Shown: in pieces, positions 35,192 to 46,600 of the stretch
How positions within the stretch are numbered: the stretch's first letter is position 1
Layout of the letters: each line of letters begins with the position of its first letter
Assembly (NCBI GenBank): GCA_021018995.1
Contig: CM037588.1
Coordinates: 86,029,765-86,093,764, forward strand
DNA: 64,000 nt
Source: Chloranthus sessilifolius
Taxonomy: Eukaryota; Streptophyta; Magnoliopsida; Chloranthales; Chloranthaceae
Reading direction: 5' to 3'
Notes under the pieces: model-generated
What the model saw: the letters and a program-made list of their open reading frames with translations, nothing else
Told to the model about the DNA's origin: nothing
Database searches by the model: none
Program-made: the position numbers and the translations under genes

Positions 35192-36378
35192 GTTGATAAA
35201 AAAACTGAATTTGTGAATGCAAAATAGGAAGACAAAGTTATAAACTAACTATATTCACAGAAAAATGACGAAAATCAATAAAACGAGGACACATTAACCT
35301 AAGAAAGAAAAAATCACGATCTAAAACAGAATTTGAAACTAAAATTCCTAAAATGTAAAATCTAATGCCAAATGATATATCCTAAGCCCAAAGAAACAAA
35401 CCCAAAAGCCTCGAGATACTTATGAATCTAAGTGATTATAAAAATGATTAGGTGAATACAAAGAAAAGCAAGATTCATAAGATCAACCCTTTGTTGATGA
35501 TGTGTATGAATGATAAAAAAAATGAAGCATGGGAGCACATATTAAAAAGGTTCACACACACCGAGACCCATTTATGATGAAGAAATCTCAAGGAAAATAA
35601 AATCAAGGTCCATTGAATATTCAAAACAGCCTATGATCCACTACTCATTATCCTACATGATTCCTAAAAAGAAAAATGATCTCAAAGAGGTCCGGATGGG
35701 AAAAGTGGATGCAAATGGAGAAAAACACATCCTAAGATATCTATATATGTCTATATTTTTTTGTTTTTATAATTTTTTTTTTTTTACTTGTTTTGGATCA
35801 GCCCGCTCAACAAGAGCCCTTATTTACCTCTTGCTGAAAATAATAACTCAGATTTTCTATTTGTGTTTTCAGCTTCTTTTATTTTGTATTTGGTTTTGTA
35901 AAAAAAAAAATCAGCATGCCTAAAAGACAGCAGAAATTATAATCAAAACAAACATTAAACACAGCAGAATTGCTGGTTCTCAAGAAAAAATAGAAAATGA
36001 ATACAAAGGAGAAGGGGATGCAAACTCAAGCAGATCTCGCCAGCTTTGGTCCAGAGATGTTCCTTGTTGGGACTATTGCTCAGATCTGCAAACATCCAAA
36101 ATTGCGAAGACTTATTCAAGTATTGACAAAACTAAAAGAAAAACTCAAAGCACGCCCAAATTTGACAAAAGACAAAAGAGTGGCAAAGCAGATTTATTCA
36201 AATAACTAGAAGGCAAAGAATAAAAACTCGTAAAAATAAAAAAATAAAATTTCACAAGAAAAGTTTTCTATACAAAACAGAGACATTTAATCAAGCACGT
36301 GGAATGCAAAGTGCAGGTTTAAAGCAAAAATTAAAATAAATGAAAATAAACATAGGTTTATCTATTTTAGAACAAACT
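33285..36378 (-). other. Non-coding internal region of element C
   Basis: About 3.1 kb, A-rich on the + strand, with a ~29-base poly(A) run at 35161-35189. I find no gag, protease, RT, RNase H or integrase motif in any frame. The first ~1.6 kb is collinear with the 3' non-coding region of element B and contains the second polypurine-like motif at 34844-34860. Open frames near 33890-34280 are Lys/Arg-rich on one strand and Phe/Ser-rich on the other and are not credible genes. Confidence 0.8.
34844..34860 (-). promoter_or_regulatory. Second polypurine-like motif, element C
   Basis: The minus strand AGGTTTGGGGGTATGGC, identical to the motif at 24744-24760 in element B. It lies about 1.58 kb from the true polypurine tract. 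Confidence 0.5.
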
Positions 36379-36396
36379 TCCCCGGCAACGGCGCCA
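36379..36396 (-). promoter_or_regulatory. Primer-binding site of element C (perfect tRNA-Asp match)
   Basis: The minus strand TGGCGCCGTTGCCGGGGA is fully complementary to the 3' end of plant tRNA-Asp. The sites of A and B have three and four mismatches, in line with greater age. Confidence 0.92.
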
Positions 36397-36402
36397 AAAA
36401 CT

Positions 36403-38317
36403 TGTTGTGGCTCCAAGTGTGCCATAATTGTGTGCATTATGAATCAAAAATTAAAGAATTAAAGAATGCTAGGTTATATGGATGTTAACTTATGAAAGGG
36501 ATATCAGCACATTGGGGCTAACACTGGCCTGCAAGATCAGAGCCAATTGTAGCAAGTTTTAAAAGAAAGTATTACAAGATCGTCCCACGTAGAAGTTTGT
36601 CTAAACAGAGATAAACCTCGGATCTGCTACCAGATCTGGCTCTATAATTATCTAAAATAAAGAATAGATAAAAGAGAGTGTTGGATTGTGTCACATTTAA
36701 CTATAAGCAAATAAAGAAAAGAACTAACTACATGATCCAGATCCGAGTTGGGGAGGTGTTTAAAATAAGACAAATGCAGAAATAATAGCTTCATGTACTT
36801 TAGCCTCTGAATTTTAATGGAGAATCAGAGTTCAACAGAAAGCAGATTCAATCTTCATCCTGCTACCAAAGACAGATGTAAGAGAAATAAATCCGAATTA
36901 AGGAATAGGTTTAGACTTATGGTCGTGATTTGTCCACTTAAATGGTCACAGATCCGCAACCTAGGCATGGCCTATTCTTTAGTTCGTAACATGAACATCA
37001 TCGTAAATCTGCTTGAATTAGGTTACCAACGCTAATTCGCACAGGATGATGAATTAAGGGAAGTTGGATGCGGATGAGTGAATCTAAAGAAGTCTAATGC
37101 ACTAAGGTGAACATTCGTAACCCTCGACATGACTCCAATGGAGAAGGCACAAATTACAAAGAACCTTTTAAAATCCAACGTTACAATTACGAGCACGGCT
37201 TCTTAGAGAGCCCTCGGACTTACAAATCGAGCTTCTCGAGAGCCTCAGATTCTGATCTTGAATCCGAACTTGGAAGTACAAATCACTCACAATGGCTCTC
37301 AAAGGTAAACTACAAGAAGGATTACAGGGGTTCAGATAAGCTATCCGACCGGAATGAGGGAAACAGAGATGAAAACTCTAAAACTGGATACCCAAATTGG
37401 GCAAATGGTTATTTATAGTTTTCCTAAGCCACTCGGATGTGTATCAACCAATCGAATTGGATAGATCAGATCAACCAATAGGAGTCGAGCACCGTGATCC
37501 GAGATCTGCTCGCCAATCGAAATGCTTGATCTGGTTCACCAATCGTGAAACAGAGGCATCAATTACATTATGTAATTCAAAATCTGTTTGAGCTTCTAGA
37601 AGTTCCCGCCAAGTAATTTCATCTTTGGGTGTTCACATGGGGTGGAATATGCCTTTGGTTCGTGCTAATCTTCCGGAATGTCCTTGGGTTTTAAAACGCA
37701 TTGAGGCGCGTGCAAAGTTTCTGAAATACCCTTGGACGAGCCAAATCCCGTAATGCCATTTCGCATAGTTTAAGGGCTTTTTAGCAAAGTAGTTTGGCTC
37801 CAGCTCTCTTCGCAAAGCATTTTGGCTTCAGGAGATCTTTTCGCAAAGCATTTTGGCTTCAGGAGATCTTTTCGCAAAGCATTTTGGCTTCAGGAGATCT
37901 TTTCGCAAAGGACTTCTCTTCTTTTCGCAGTGTTTTCTTCTTTTCGCAAAGGTCATTCTTCTATTCGAGGAGTGTTTTCTTCTTTTCGCAAAGTTCAAGG
38001 TTCTTTGCGAATAGTAGAAGTTCTTTGCGAATTGACTTTTAGCTTCCATTCTTCTTTGCGAATGGATCCTTCTTCTTCTTCAGGTCTTTTCTTGCTCTTT
38101 TAGGACCTTTTTAGCCATTGCTGAGGCTATTTCTTCACTCCCTCTTTGAGTTTGACATGCGTTGTCAGCTTTTTGATCATTTTAGGATGGTTTTCGGATT
38201 TGGACCTGTCTTTTTGGTTAGCTGCAATATGAACACTAAAGCACTTATTTAGTCCTCTCAAGGGTCTTTCAAGGCTCGTGTTTAGGGGTAAAAAATGGTA
38301 TTTTTCACTACTTATCA
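36403..38317 (-). mobile_element. 5' LTR of element C
   Basis: 1915 bp. Three clean tandem copies of a 31-bp unit (TTCGCAAAGCATTTTGGC and TTCAGGAGATCTT) occupy about 37809-37915, followed by scattered CGCAAAG and GCGAA words up to 38070. This is the U3 side, 250-520 bases from the LTR start. The LTR is 34 bases longer than its partner because the partner lacks many small pieces. Confidence 0.9.
37809..37915. repeat. 31-bp tandem repeat in U3 of element C
   Basis: Three near-perfect units with TTCGCAAAGC, ATTTTGGCTTC and AGGAGATCTT. The same three units, with small gaps, are at about 32773-32880 in the other LTR. Confidence 0.8.
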
Positions 38318-38322
38318 GCTGC

Positions 38323-38476
38323 TGCCCCTAAGATCAGTAATAGTCCAACCTATTGCTCTCTTGTATGTTTTCATCACTTTCAACAGCTCCTCTTCTTGCT
38401 CATCAGTGAGGGAAGAACAAATGATCACTGACAACTTATTTGCCCCCAAAAAAGTATATTTTAAGAACTTGGGCAG
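38323..38476 (-). pseudogene. N-terminal end of element B reverse transcriptase, split by element C
   Basis: The minus strand reads LPKFLKYTFLG, then SVIICSSLTDEQEEELLKVM and AIGWTITDLRG. These are the segments that precede the RT palm in Athila-like pol. The frame continues from the protease, with one stop (TAG, 38477-38479) between them. It resumes at 31387 after element C. It is listed apart because the insertion puts the two parts about 7 kb from each other. Confidence 0.85.
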
Positions 38477-38479
38477 CTA

Positions 38480-39226
38480 TTTCAATTCCACATCAGGTGG
38501 ACTGATGAGTGAAGGCAATAAAGGTGCCTTTGATGGTGGTGGAAGAGGCAACACAACTGGTTTCCAAGGAGGATACCTTGTTGCTGGCCCCACTTCAGAA
38601 ATTAAGGCTTTCACCTCTTGAACCATAGGTGTGGGGGCCTTCTCTTCCACAATTTTACTCCACACATCTTCAAAAACATCACTCAAATCATCACAATGCA
38701 GCAGCTTGGGCAAAGTCTCTTCCACAAGCTCATCCAACATATCAATAAAAAAGCAATCCTCACTATCCAAGTGAGGCTGACTTGCTGCATCATACACATT
38801 TAATTTTACTTTCATGTTGCCAAAACACACCTCCATTACACCCGATCTATATTGTATACAAGCATTGGCAGTGGCCAAGAAAGGCTTGCCCAAAATTATA
38901 GGAATTGAGGTAGTGCACGTGCTTGGCTCCATGTCAAGAACCAGAAAATCTGCTGGATAGAAAAACTTGTCAATCCTAACTAACACATCTTCTACCATTC
39001 CCATAGGCCTCCTTTCAGATCTGTCAGCCAGCTGTAGCACCACGTGTGTGGGCTTCAATTCTGCCAAGCCTAACTTCTCATAAACTGAATATGGAAGTAG
39101 GTTTACACTAGCTCCCAGATCTAACAAGGCCTTCTCAATGGTGTGATCCCCAATGATGCAAGGGATTGTGGGAACTCCAGGGTCTTGGAGTTTTATTGGG
39201 GTTGCAATGGACAACACTTTGTTCAC
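38480..39226 (-). pseudogene. Aspartic protease region of element B
   Basis: A retropepsin-type domain: TIPCIIGDHTIEKALLDLGAS contains the active-site DxGAS motif (DLGAS), followed by VNLLPYSVYEKLGL and later PIILGKPFLATANA, the ILGRPF-like flap partner. The domain is near the expected size for a gypsy protease. It would cleave the Gag-Pol polyprotein in the particle. This 249-codon frame is uninterrupted until a TAG just before RT. Upstream, a disrupted stretch (39227-39294) separates it from the gag C-terminal frame. Confidence 0.9.
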
Positions 39227-39294
39227 TTTCTTAGCACAAAAGACCTTCTTGGATAGATGTATCCTAGATTATCTTTTGTGGGTGGATAAATCTT

Positions 39295-40118
39295 TCAAAA
39301 AATTTGCGTAGGCTGAAACTTGCTTAATAGCATCAAGAAAAGCAAGTTGATCTTTACTTGTTCGAATATTTCTATCGTCTCCTCAACTTTAGCATTCACC
39401 TTATCAAAAGGAGAAGGTGATTGAAGTGCATTGGGAAACGGTAAATGGGGGACTGATCTCCCATTTGGTGCCTTAGTAATCTCATCAGATTTTTTATTAT
39501 TTTTGATTTCATTTTCCTGTTGGGGCACCTCAACACTCCCCTTTTTTCTCATATGCTGCTCCTGCTGCATATCAACATGGGTTGTTCTTTCATTTCCTCC
39601 TCTTTTCTCATCAGGCTTAACACAAACTTTGTTGTCAACCAGCCTTCTACTCCTTAAACTAGTGACAGATTTAGCTTCTTCATGTGAAGAAGTCTCACCC
39701 ACCATACACTACCCTTTTGGGTTGTTATGGGCTTACTAGATAGTCTTCCCTCCTCTCTCCTAGTCAAAGAATTAGATAGTTGACCAAGGTGGTCCTCTAT
39801 CTTCTTAATACTTTAGCTATGAGAGTTAATAGTTTGAGACAAAGAGCCTAAATTCTACAGTGAAGCCAGAACTTGCTCTTCAAATGTGGGGGATCTAGAG
39901 GGTGCTGGGGCTGGTGCACTTTGATGCACAGGTTGTGCCATTGGCTGGGCCATAGCTTGTTGGTATTAGGGCCTTAGAAAGTAATTCTACTGGTATGGCT
40001 GGGCATTCCTATAAGGCATAGACTGCTATTGTAGTTGTTGCTGCTGCTGGTGTTGGAAGGTATCTTATCTCCACCTCAAGTTGGGGTGGTTTCTCCAATG
40101 ATAACCAGTAGTAGGCTA
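39295..40118 (-). pseudogene. Gag C-terminal / linker region of element B
   Basis: The minus strand encodes a Gln-rich tract (QQQQQ) and Pro/Ala/Gln-rich sequence (MAQPMAQPVHQ) with several stops in 40118-39706. A more intact frame (39705-39295) follows, with a charged stretch (KKSDEITKAPNG), VPHLPFPNAL and KINLLFLMLLSKF. The latter resembles the PPFPxRL and IPF-like segment that precedes the protease in Athila-like Gag-Pol. Function other than as a polyprotein linker cannot be read. Confidence 0.65.
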
Positions 40119-41155
40119 TTATCCAAAGGACTGGGCAGCATTCACATATTCCATAACAAGGTCTAGAAATTGGGTAGTAGAGGGACATTCCTCAAGGGAG
40201 TGAGTGGGGGACTGGCATATCACATAGGCCTCCTCCACTTTGGCAGCCATTGGTGACTGCATTGCTCCCATGAGCTTATCAAATTTTTGAGTCAAGCTAT
40301 CCACCTTCCTTTCCCAATCATTGTATCCACTAACCTCATACATTTTCCCTCTTGTAGTGTTCACTCTCACCAATCTAACAAGGGTCTCAATGTCCCTTGA
40401 TAAAGTCTCCCTTTGCATGAAGTTTTCACTAATGATATCAAACAACTCTCAAGCCTCATCAGCTATCTTGTGGAGGTAAGTACCACCACATGAGCCATCA
40501 ACCATGTCTCTACTGTTGGGATCAATTCTTTGATAGAAACTTTGAATAAGTTACCATTCAGGAATTTAGTGATGGGGACATTGCTTCAAGAGCTCCTTAA
40601 ATCTCTCCCATGCTTGGTGAAAGTCTTCAATTGGGGCTTGAGCAAATGAAATGATACTCTTTCTCATCTGACTTGTTTTAGACATGGGAAAAAACATGGC
40701 CAAAAATTGACATTGATAGTCATTCCAAGATTGAATGCTATTGGTTGGGAGCATTGACAACCAAGTTATGGTCCTATCCTTTAATGAAAAAGGAAAGAGT
40801 CTCAACCTGGTTTCTTTCTCCCCCAACCTGCAATGTTGAAAGTAGTGCACAATCCCATAAATTCATTAATGTGCTTGTAGGGGTCTTCCTTACTCAGGCC
40901 ATGATATGAGGGTAGTATCTGTATGATGGAAGATTTAATCTCATAGTTCCCTTGGATAGTAGGGAATTGAATGCAGAAGGGAGAATTGTAGACCCCTGGT
41001 GCATTGAATTCTTTCAATGTCCTAGGTTGCTCACCCATTGCAAAACTTTCATAAGTAACCACAGGTGTGTGTCTGGGCTGCTTGGGTCTAAGAAGTCTCT
41101 CAACTTCAAGATCTAAAGGAGCAATCTCAGGATTAAGAGATCTCCTCCCAAGCAT
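40119..41155 (-). pseudogene. gag of element B, broken into frames
   Basis: The start is a MLGRRSLNPE methionine near 41155. Segments in order: MGEQPRTLKEFNAPG, YNSPFCIQFPTIQGNYEIK, SKEDPYKHINEFMGLC, then (after a frameshift near 40830) LRLFPFSLKDRTITWL, SWNDYQCQFLAMFFP and FHQAWERFKELLKQCPHH of the retrotransposon gag domain. After a disrupted stretch (about 40446-40565) comes QRETLSRDIETLVRLVRVN and a remnant CQSPTHSLEECPS near the end, where zinc-knuckle-like cysteines are expected. Gag forms the particle. The gene is dead through at least one frameshift and several stops. Confidence 0.88.
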
Positions 41156-41475
41156 ACACACAAAAGAAATATAGTACAACAAACTGAATTACAGTACAGA
41201 TTTCAGCAAAACAAATTTAAAAACACACAACTACTACTACAAATTTAAAAATTTACAAATCTAGAAATGTAAAAGAGTTAGTAAATGCAAACTATAGCAT
41301 AGCTTGCTCCTCCAACTAGCACAATGCTCCTCTCAAAACAACAAATCCAGATCTACAATCACAAAATTAAACTACAAAAACTACAGCAGCAATTAGTCAA
41401 ACACAAAACAAGTAATTAAAAATCTAAATCTAAAATGAGAAAAACTTAGATCTACCAATTTTAAAAACACAAATC
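41156..41475 (-). other. Untranslated leader of element B
   Basis: A-rich on the + strand; no ORF, RNA gene or repeat seen. It lies between primer-binding site and gag. Confidence 0.6.
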
Positions 41476-41493
41476 CCCGATAGCGACGCCAAA
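41476..41493 (-). promoter_or_regulatory. Primer-binding site of element B (tRNA-Asp type, decayed)
   Basis: The + strand TCCCCGATAGCGACGCCA compares with TCCCCGGCAACGGCGCCA of tRNA-Asp. It has four mismatches, all transitions. Confidence 0.82.
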
Positions 41494-41502
41494 AACTTGT
41501 TG

Positions 41503-43634
41503 GGTTGCTTACCTTACAATTATTAAAGAGTTAGAACAACAAATTGAAAGGCTAAATCACAGAGAAATGGGATCAAGGTAAGCAACCAGTACTGTAAGAA
41601 CCAGGGCTGTTGCAGCAAGCTTTAAGGGGTAAGTCAGGGTATGTCCACAGGGAAATGTAATCTAAAATAGGGTAAATCTCCATATCTAAATCAGATCTGG
41701 CACTCTATCCTAAACTAATGCAAGGGAAGGAAAGAGGAGAGGTTTTAAGGGTTATCAGTCTACTAGAAAAAACTACAGAAATCGAATGCTGATGATCCAG
41801 AACTAATGAAAACTCGATTTAAGGAAATGAAGAAAAGATTAAAATCAAAAGGTGGGAAGTAGTAGCTAGGGATTTTGGTCTTTACTGAAAATCAATTGGT
41901 CCAAAAGCAATACATAGAACTAATTTGTAACAATCTTTCATCTGGCTACAAGCTTAGATGCAAGGTATAAGAATCTAACACAGATTAGGGAATTGGAGTG
42001 ATCCTAAGGCTATGATCTGTCCACTTGAATGGTCACAGATCATCCCAGAGATCCCTCTAGTTCAAGGATCTTAATTGGAACAGTTAAGCTATTACAGATG
42101 TTGTGGATGCAAGGCTACCAGCTCAGGCATCCACAGGGATATCTAATCTAGAAAATCAAATGACAATCATAGGATTTACAAATCAAAATTAACTCTATAA
42201 TCCATAATTTACTGATTCAATACAACTTACAGCAAATGAGCTCAGATCTGCAATCTGTGCAATATCCAATCCATATACAAGGCCTTGAACCTCTCAACCT
42301 CACCCTAGATACTGAAGGGATTTAGCCAACCATGATTGGCTAAGGAGAGAATGGGGGAAAAAGGAAGAGAGAAGGAATGTTGGAGATGGGAATTCGAATT
42401 TGGCCTCAGCTCTCTCAATTTCTAGATGGTTAGCTCTGTAAATTCTTCAGTCTTTTATACTCTTCCCCTTTGTCCTCAGATATGGTTCAACTAATCAGAG
42501 CTCAAGAGAATAATTCAGTTATTCTCAGCTGCTGATGTAGCTGATTTCTCTTCTAGAAGCTCTCTAACAATTGGTCCAAACTAGGCAAGTGCATGTGAAG
42601 TGGTTAGAGTTACCATTCATGCCCATATGACTTCCAAAAATACCCCCAAGGGTTGCTGGCATGCCTTGGAGTGTGTGCACAAAGTACTGAAGTTGGCAAT
42701 TGCTGTGAAAGGAACTAAGAAGTTCCAAATTCGAGTGTCTAGAGGTTCAAGGAACCTCTCGACAGGCACTAGGTCTTAGTGGCTCTTCATTCGACAGGTT
42801 GGATGTGGCCTTCGACAGTTTTTGGAAACTGCTCGACAGGATTAGAGACCATTCTTAACTTATGTCCAGGCTCCCTCAATCCTCTCGACAGGTTATAAAA
42901 CAACCTGTCGACTTGTTATACAGTCTTCAGTTGAGTGCTCGACAAGTTGCTTCAATCCTCGCGAGAAGGAGTGCACCTTTAGGTAAGTCATCGATAGGAT
43001 GGTGTTGACTGCATGTTAAGTTATGGAGAACCTCTCGACAAGTAGTTGGAACCTCACGAGCTCCCTTGCATATCCAGGTAAGGCTTCAACAGGTTACACT
43101 GCTGCCCCTCCAACCTCTCGACAAGTAAGCATACACTTTCAGAACCACTCGACAGGTTAGTTCCTTCAGTCTCCACTACTCGACAGGTACTAGGAAGCTC
43201 TCGACAGCTTGATTCTAAGCATCCAAACCTATCAACAGGTCGAATTAACCTCTCGACAGGTTATATCCTTTGTTTCCACAGGTGGCTCACTGCTCTGGGG
43301 TGCTGTTCTTCATCTGTCCAGCACTCAGAACCTCTTGAGGGGTTCAACCTTCATCAATTGTAGCTGGTCTTGCTCCCATGTGTGCCCATGTGGACACCTC
43401 TCATTGCCATGGAGCTCTGAGGCTCTGTGGACTGCTTAATGGCTGGTCTTTTGGGCTGCATAAGCACATGTTGAGGTAACAGGTTTGTTCTTTGGAATTT
43501 TTAAGTGGATGTCTGCACTAAGACTGCAATTTATTGCTTATCTACAAAACACACTCAAAACACTTTATTAGCTAATACAAAGGCCCATCAAAGGTCAGGT
43601 TAGGAGGTGAAAATGGTATTTTCACTGATTAACA
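41503..43634 (-). mobile_element. 5' LTR of element B
   Basis: About 2.13 kb, partner of 21017-23127. It has the same CCTCTCGACAGGT word cluster (about 42736-43262) and U5 block (42015-42040). It ends ATTAACA, followed by ATGTG and the resumed minisatellite. Confidence 0.9.
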
Positions 43635-46600
43635 ATGTGAATGCTTCATAGATAGTTACACTCTTGAACGTGAATGCTTGAATAGGAATGCTTGAACGTG
43701 TGAATTCTTGAACGGGAATGGGTGAACCTGAATAATTGAACGTGAATGCTTAAACGTGAATGCTTGATCATCTATGCTTGAACGTGAATGCTTGAACATG
43801 AATGCTTGATTAATAGTGACACGCTTTAATGTGAATGCTTGAATGCTTGTATCTGAATGCTAGAACGTCGATGCTTTAACGTGAAAGTAAGAACATGAGT
43901 GATTGAACATGAATGCTTGATTGATAGTGACCTGCTTGAACGGGAATGCTTGCATGTGAGGGCTTGAATGTGATTGCTTGAACATGAATGCTTGAACATG
44001 AATGTTTGAACGTGAATGCTTAAACATGAATGCTTGAATGCGAATGCTTGAACATCAATGCTTGATTGATAGTGACATGCTTGAACGTGAATGCTTGCAC
44101 GTGAGGGCTTGAACGTGATTGCTTGAACATGAATGCTTGAACATGAATGTTTGAATGTGAATGCCTGAACATGAATGATTGAATGTGAATGCTTGAACGT
44201 GAATGCTTGACAGATAGGGACACGCTTGAACATGAATGCTTTAACATGAATGCCTGAACACGAATTCTTGAATGTGAATGCTTGAAAATGAATGCTTGAA
44301 CGTGAATGCTAGATTGACACCGACATGCTTTAACATGAATGCTTGAACATGAATGTTGGAAAATGAATGCTTGAATGTGAATGCTTAAACATCAATGCTT
44401 GAACGTGAATGCATGAATATGAATGCTTGAACGTGAATGCCTGATCGTCAATGATCGAACATGAATGGTCAAACATGAATGCTTGAACATGAATGCTTGA
44501 AAATGAATGCTTGATAGATAGTGACATCAACATGAATGCTCGAACATGAATGATTTAACATGAATGCTTGAACATGAATGGTTGATAGATAGTGACATGC
44601 TTGAACGTTAATGCTTGAACATGAATGCTTGAAATTGAATGCTTGAACCCGAATGCTTGAACATGATTGCATGAGCATTAATGCTTGAACGTGAATGCAT
44701 GAACATAAATACTTGAACATGGATGCTTGAACGTGAATGCTTGAGCGTAAATACTTGAACATGGATGCTTGAACGTGAAGGCTTGATAGATAGTCACACG
44801 CTTAAACGTGAATGCTTGAGCATGGCTGCTTGCTTGTGAATGCTTGAACATCAATGTTTGATAGATAGCCACACGCTTAAATATGAATGCTTGAACATGA
44901 CACCATGCACGTGAATGATTGAATGTGAATGCTTGAACATGAATGCTTGGATGTGATTGGTTGAACATGAATGCTTAAATGTGAATGCTTGAACATGAAT
45001 ACATGAACATGAATGCTTGAACGTGAACGCTCGACAGATAGTGACACGCTTGAAAGTGAATGCTTGTACATGTGAATGCTTGAACGTGGATGCTCGTACG
45101 TGAATGCTCTAACATGAATGCTCGAAAATGAATGTTTGACCATGAATGCTTAAACCTGAATGCTTGAAAATGAATGCTTGAGAGATAGTGAATTGCTTGA
45201 AACTGAATGCTTGAACATGAATGCTTGAACGTGAATGCTTCGAAGTGATTGCTTGAACATGAATGCTTGAATGTGAATGCTTGAACATGAATACTTGAAC
45301 ATGACGCTCGAATGTGAATGCTCGACAGATTATGACACGCTTGAACGTTAATGCTTGACCATGAATGCTTGAATTTGAATGTTTGACAAATAGCGATACG
45401 CTCAAAGGGGAATGCTTAAACGTGTGAATGCTTAAACATGAATGCTTGAACGTGAATTCTTGGACATGAATGCTCGAACGTGAATGCTCGAACATGAATG
45501 CTTGAATATGAATGCTTAAACATGAATGCTTGAACGTGAATGCTTGAATCTGAATGCATGAACATGAATGCTAGAAAATGAATGCTTGAGACATAGTGAA
45601 ATGCTTGAACGTGAATGCTTGAAATTGAATGTGTAAACCTGAATGCTTGAATGTCATTGCTTGAACGTGAACGTTGGTATGTGAATGCTTGAACCTGAAT
45701 GTTTGAACCTGGATGCTTGAATGTTACTGCTAGAACGTGAATGCATGAACATGAATGCTTGAACATGAATGCATGAACGTGAATGCTTAAACGTGAATGC
45801 TTTAAAATGAATCCTAAATAGATAGTGACATGCTTGGACATGAATGTTGGAACATGAACGTTTAAACGTAAATGCTTGTACCAATAGGCTTGAGTGTGAT
45901 TGCTTGAACGTGAATACTTGAATGTGAAGGGTTGAACGTGAATGCTTGAACGTGAATACTTGAACATGGATGCCTGAACGTGAATGCTTGATAGATAGTG
46001 ACACGCTTCAACGTGAATGCTTCAACATAAATGCTTTCACGTGAATGCTTGAACGTGATTGCTTGAATGTTAATGCTTGTACCAGAATGCCTGAACGTGA
46101 TTACTTGACCCATAATACTTGAACGGGAATGCTTGAACGTTAATTCTTGAATGTGAATGCTTAAACGTGAATGCTTGTACATAAATGCTTTGACATATAT
46201 GTTTGATAGATAGTGACATGCATGAACGTGAATGCTTCATTGATAATTACACACTTGAACGTGAATGCTTGAACGTGTGAATTCCTGAATGGGAATGCTT
46301 GAACCTGAATAATTGAACGTGAATGCTTGAACATGAATGCTTGAATGTGAATGCTTGATCATCTATGCTTGAGCGTGAATGCTTGAACATGAATGCTTGA
46401 ATGTCAATGCCTGATTGATAGTGACACGTTTTAATGTGAATGCTTGAATGCTTGTACATGAATGCTAGAACGTCGATGCTTGCATGTGAACGCAAGAACA
46501 TGAATGCTTGAACGTGAATGCAAGATTGATAGTGACAAGCTTGAACAGGAATGCTTTCACATGAGGGCTTGAACGTGCTTGCATGAACATGAATGCCTGA

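Larger units (their letters stand above)
31388..38317 (-). mobile_element. Element C: non-coding LTR element nested in element B
   Basis: About 6.9 kb. On the minus strand: 5' LTR (38317 to 36403), perfect tRNA-Asp PBS, ~3.1 kb internal region without recognisable coding sequence, polypurine tract and 3' LTR (33268 to 31388). It has an exact 5-bp duplication GCTGC. It has every cis-acting part of an Athila-like element but no gag or pol, as in large retrotransposon derivatives (LARD). It presumably moved with proteins of a related autonomous element (inference). The LTRs have few substitutions, so it is younger than B. Confidence 0.92.
21016..43634 (-). mobile_element. Element B: complete, decayed Athila-like Ty3/gypsy element
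   Basis: On the minus strand: 5' LTR (43634 to 41503), PBS, gag, protease, RT, RNase H, integrase, a third ORF, polypurine tract and 3' LTR (23127 to 21017). About 22.6 kb, or about 15.7 kb without the nested element C. The order PR-RT-RH-IN is that of Ty3/gypsy. The tRNA-Asp PBS and long ORF after integrase fit the Athila lineage. Several stops and frameshifts make it non-autonomous today. The two LTRs differ at about 20 positions in the first ~235 aligned bases, so insertion is old. Confidence 0.93.

Noticed and set aside
36379-36396. Possible tRNA-Asp gene
   Set aside because: Only the 3' terminal 18 bases match, next to an LTR. It is a primer-binding site and no tRNA body is present.
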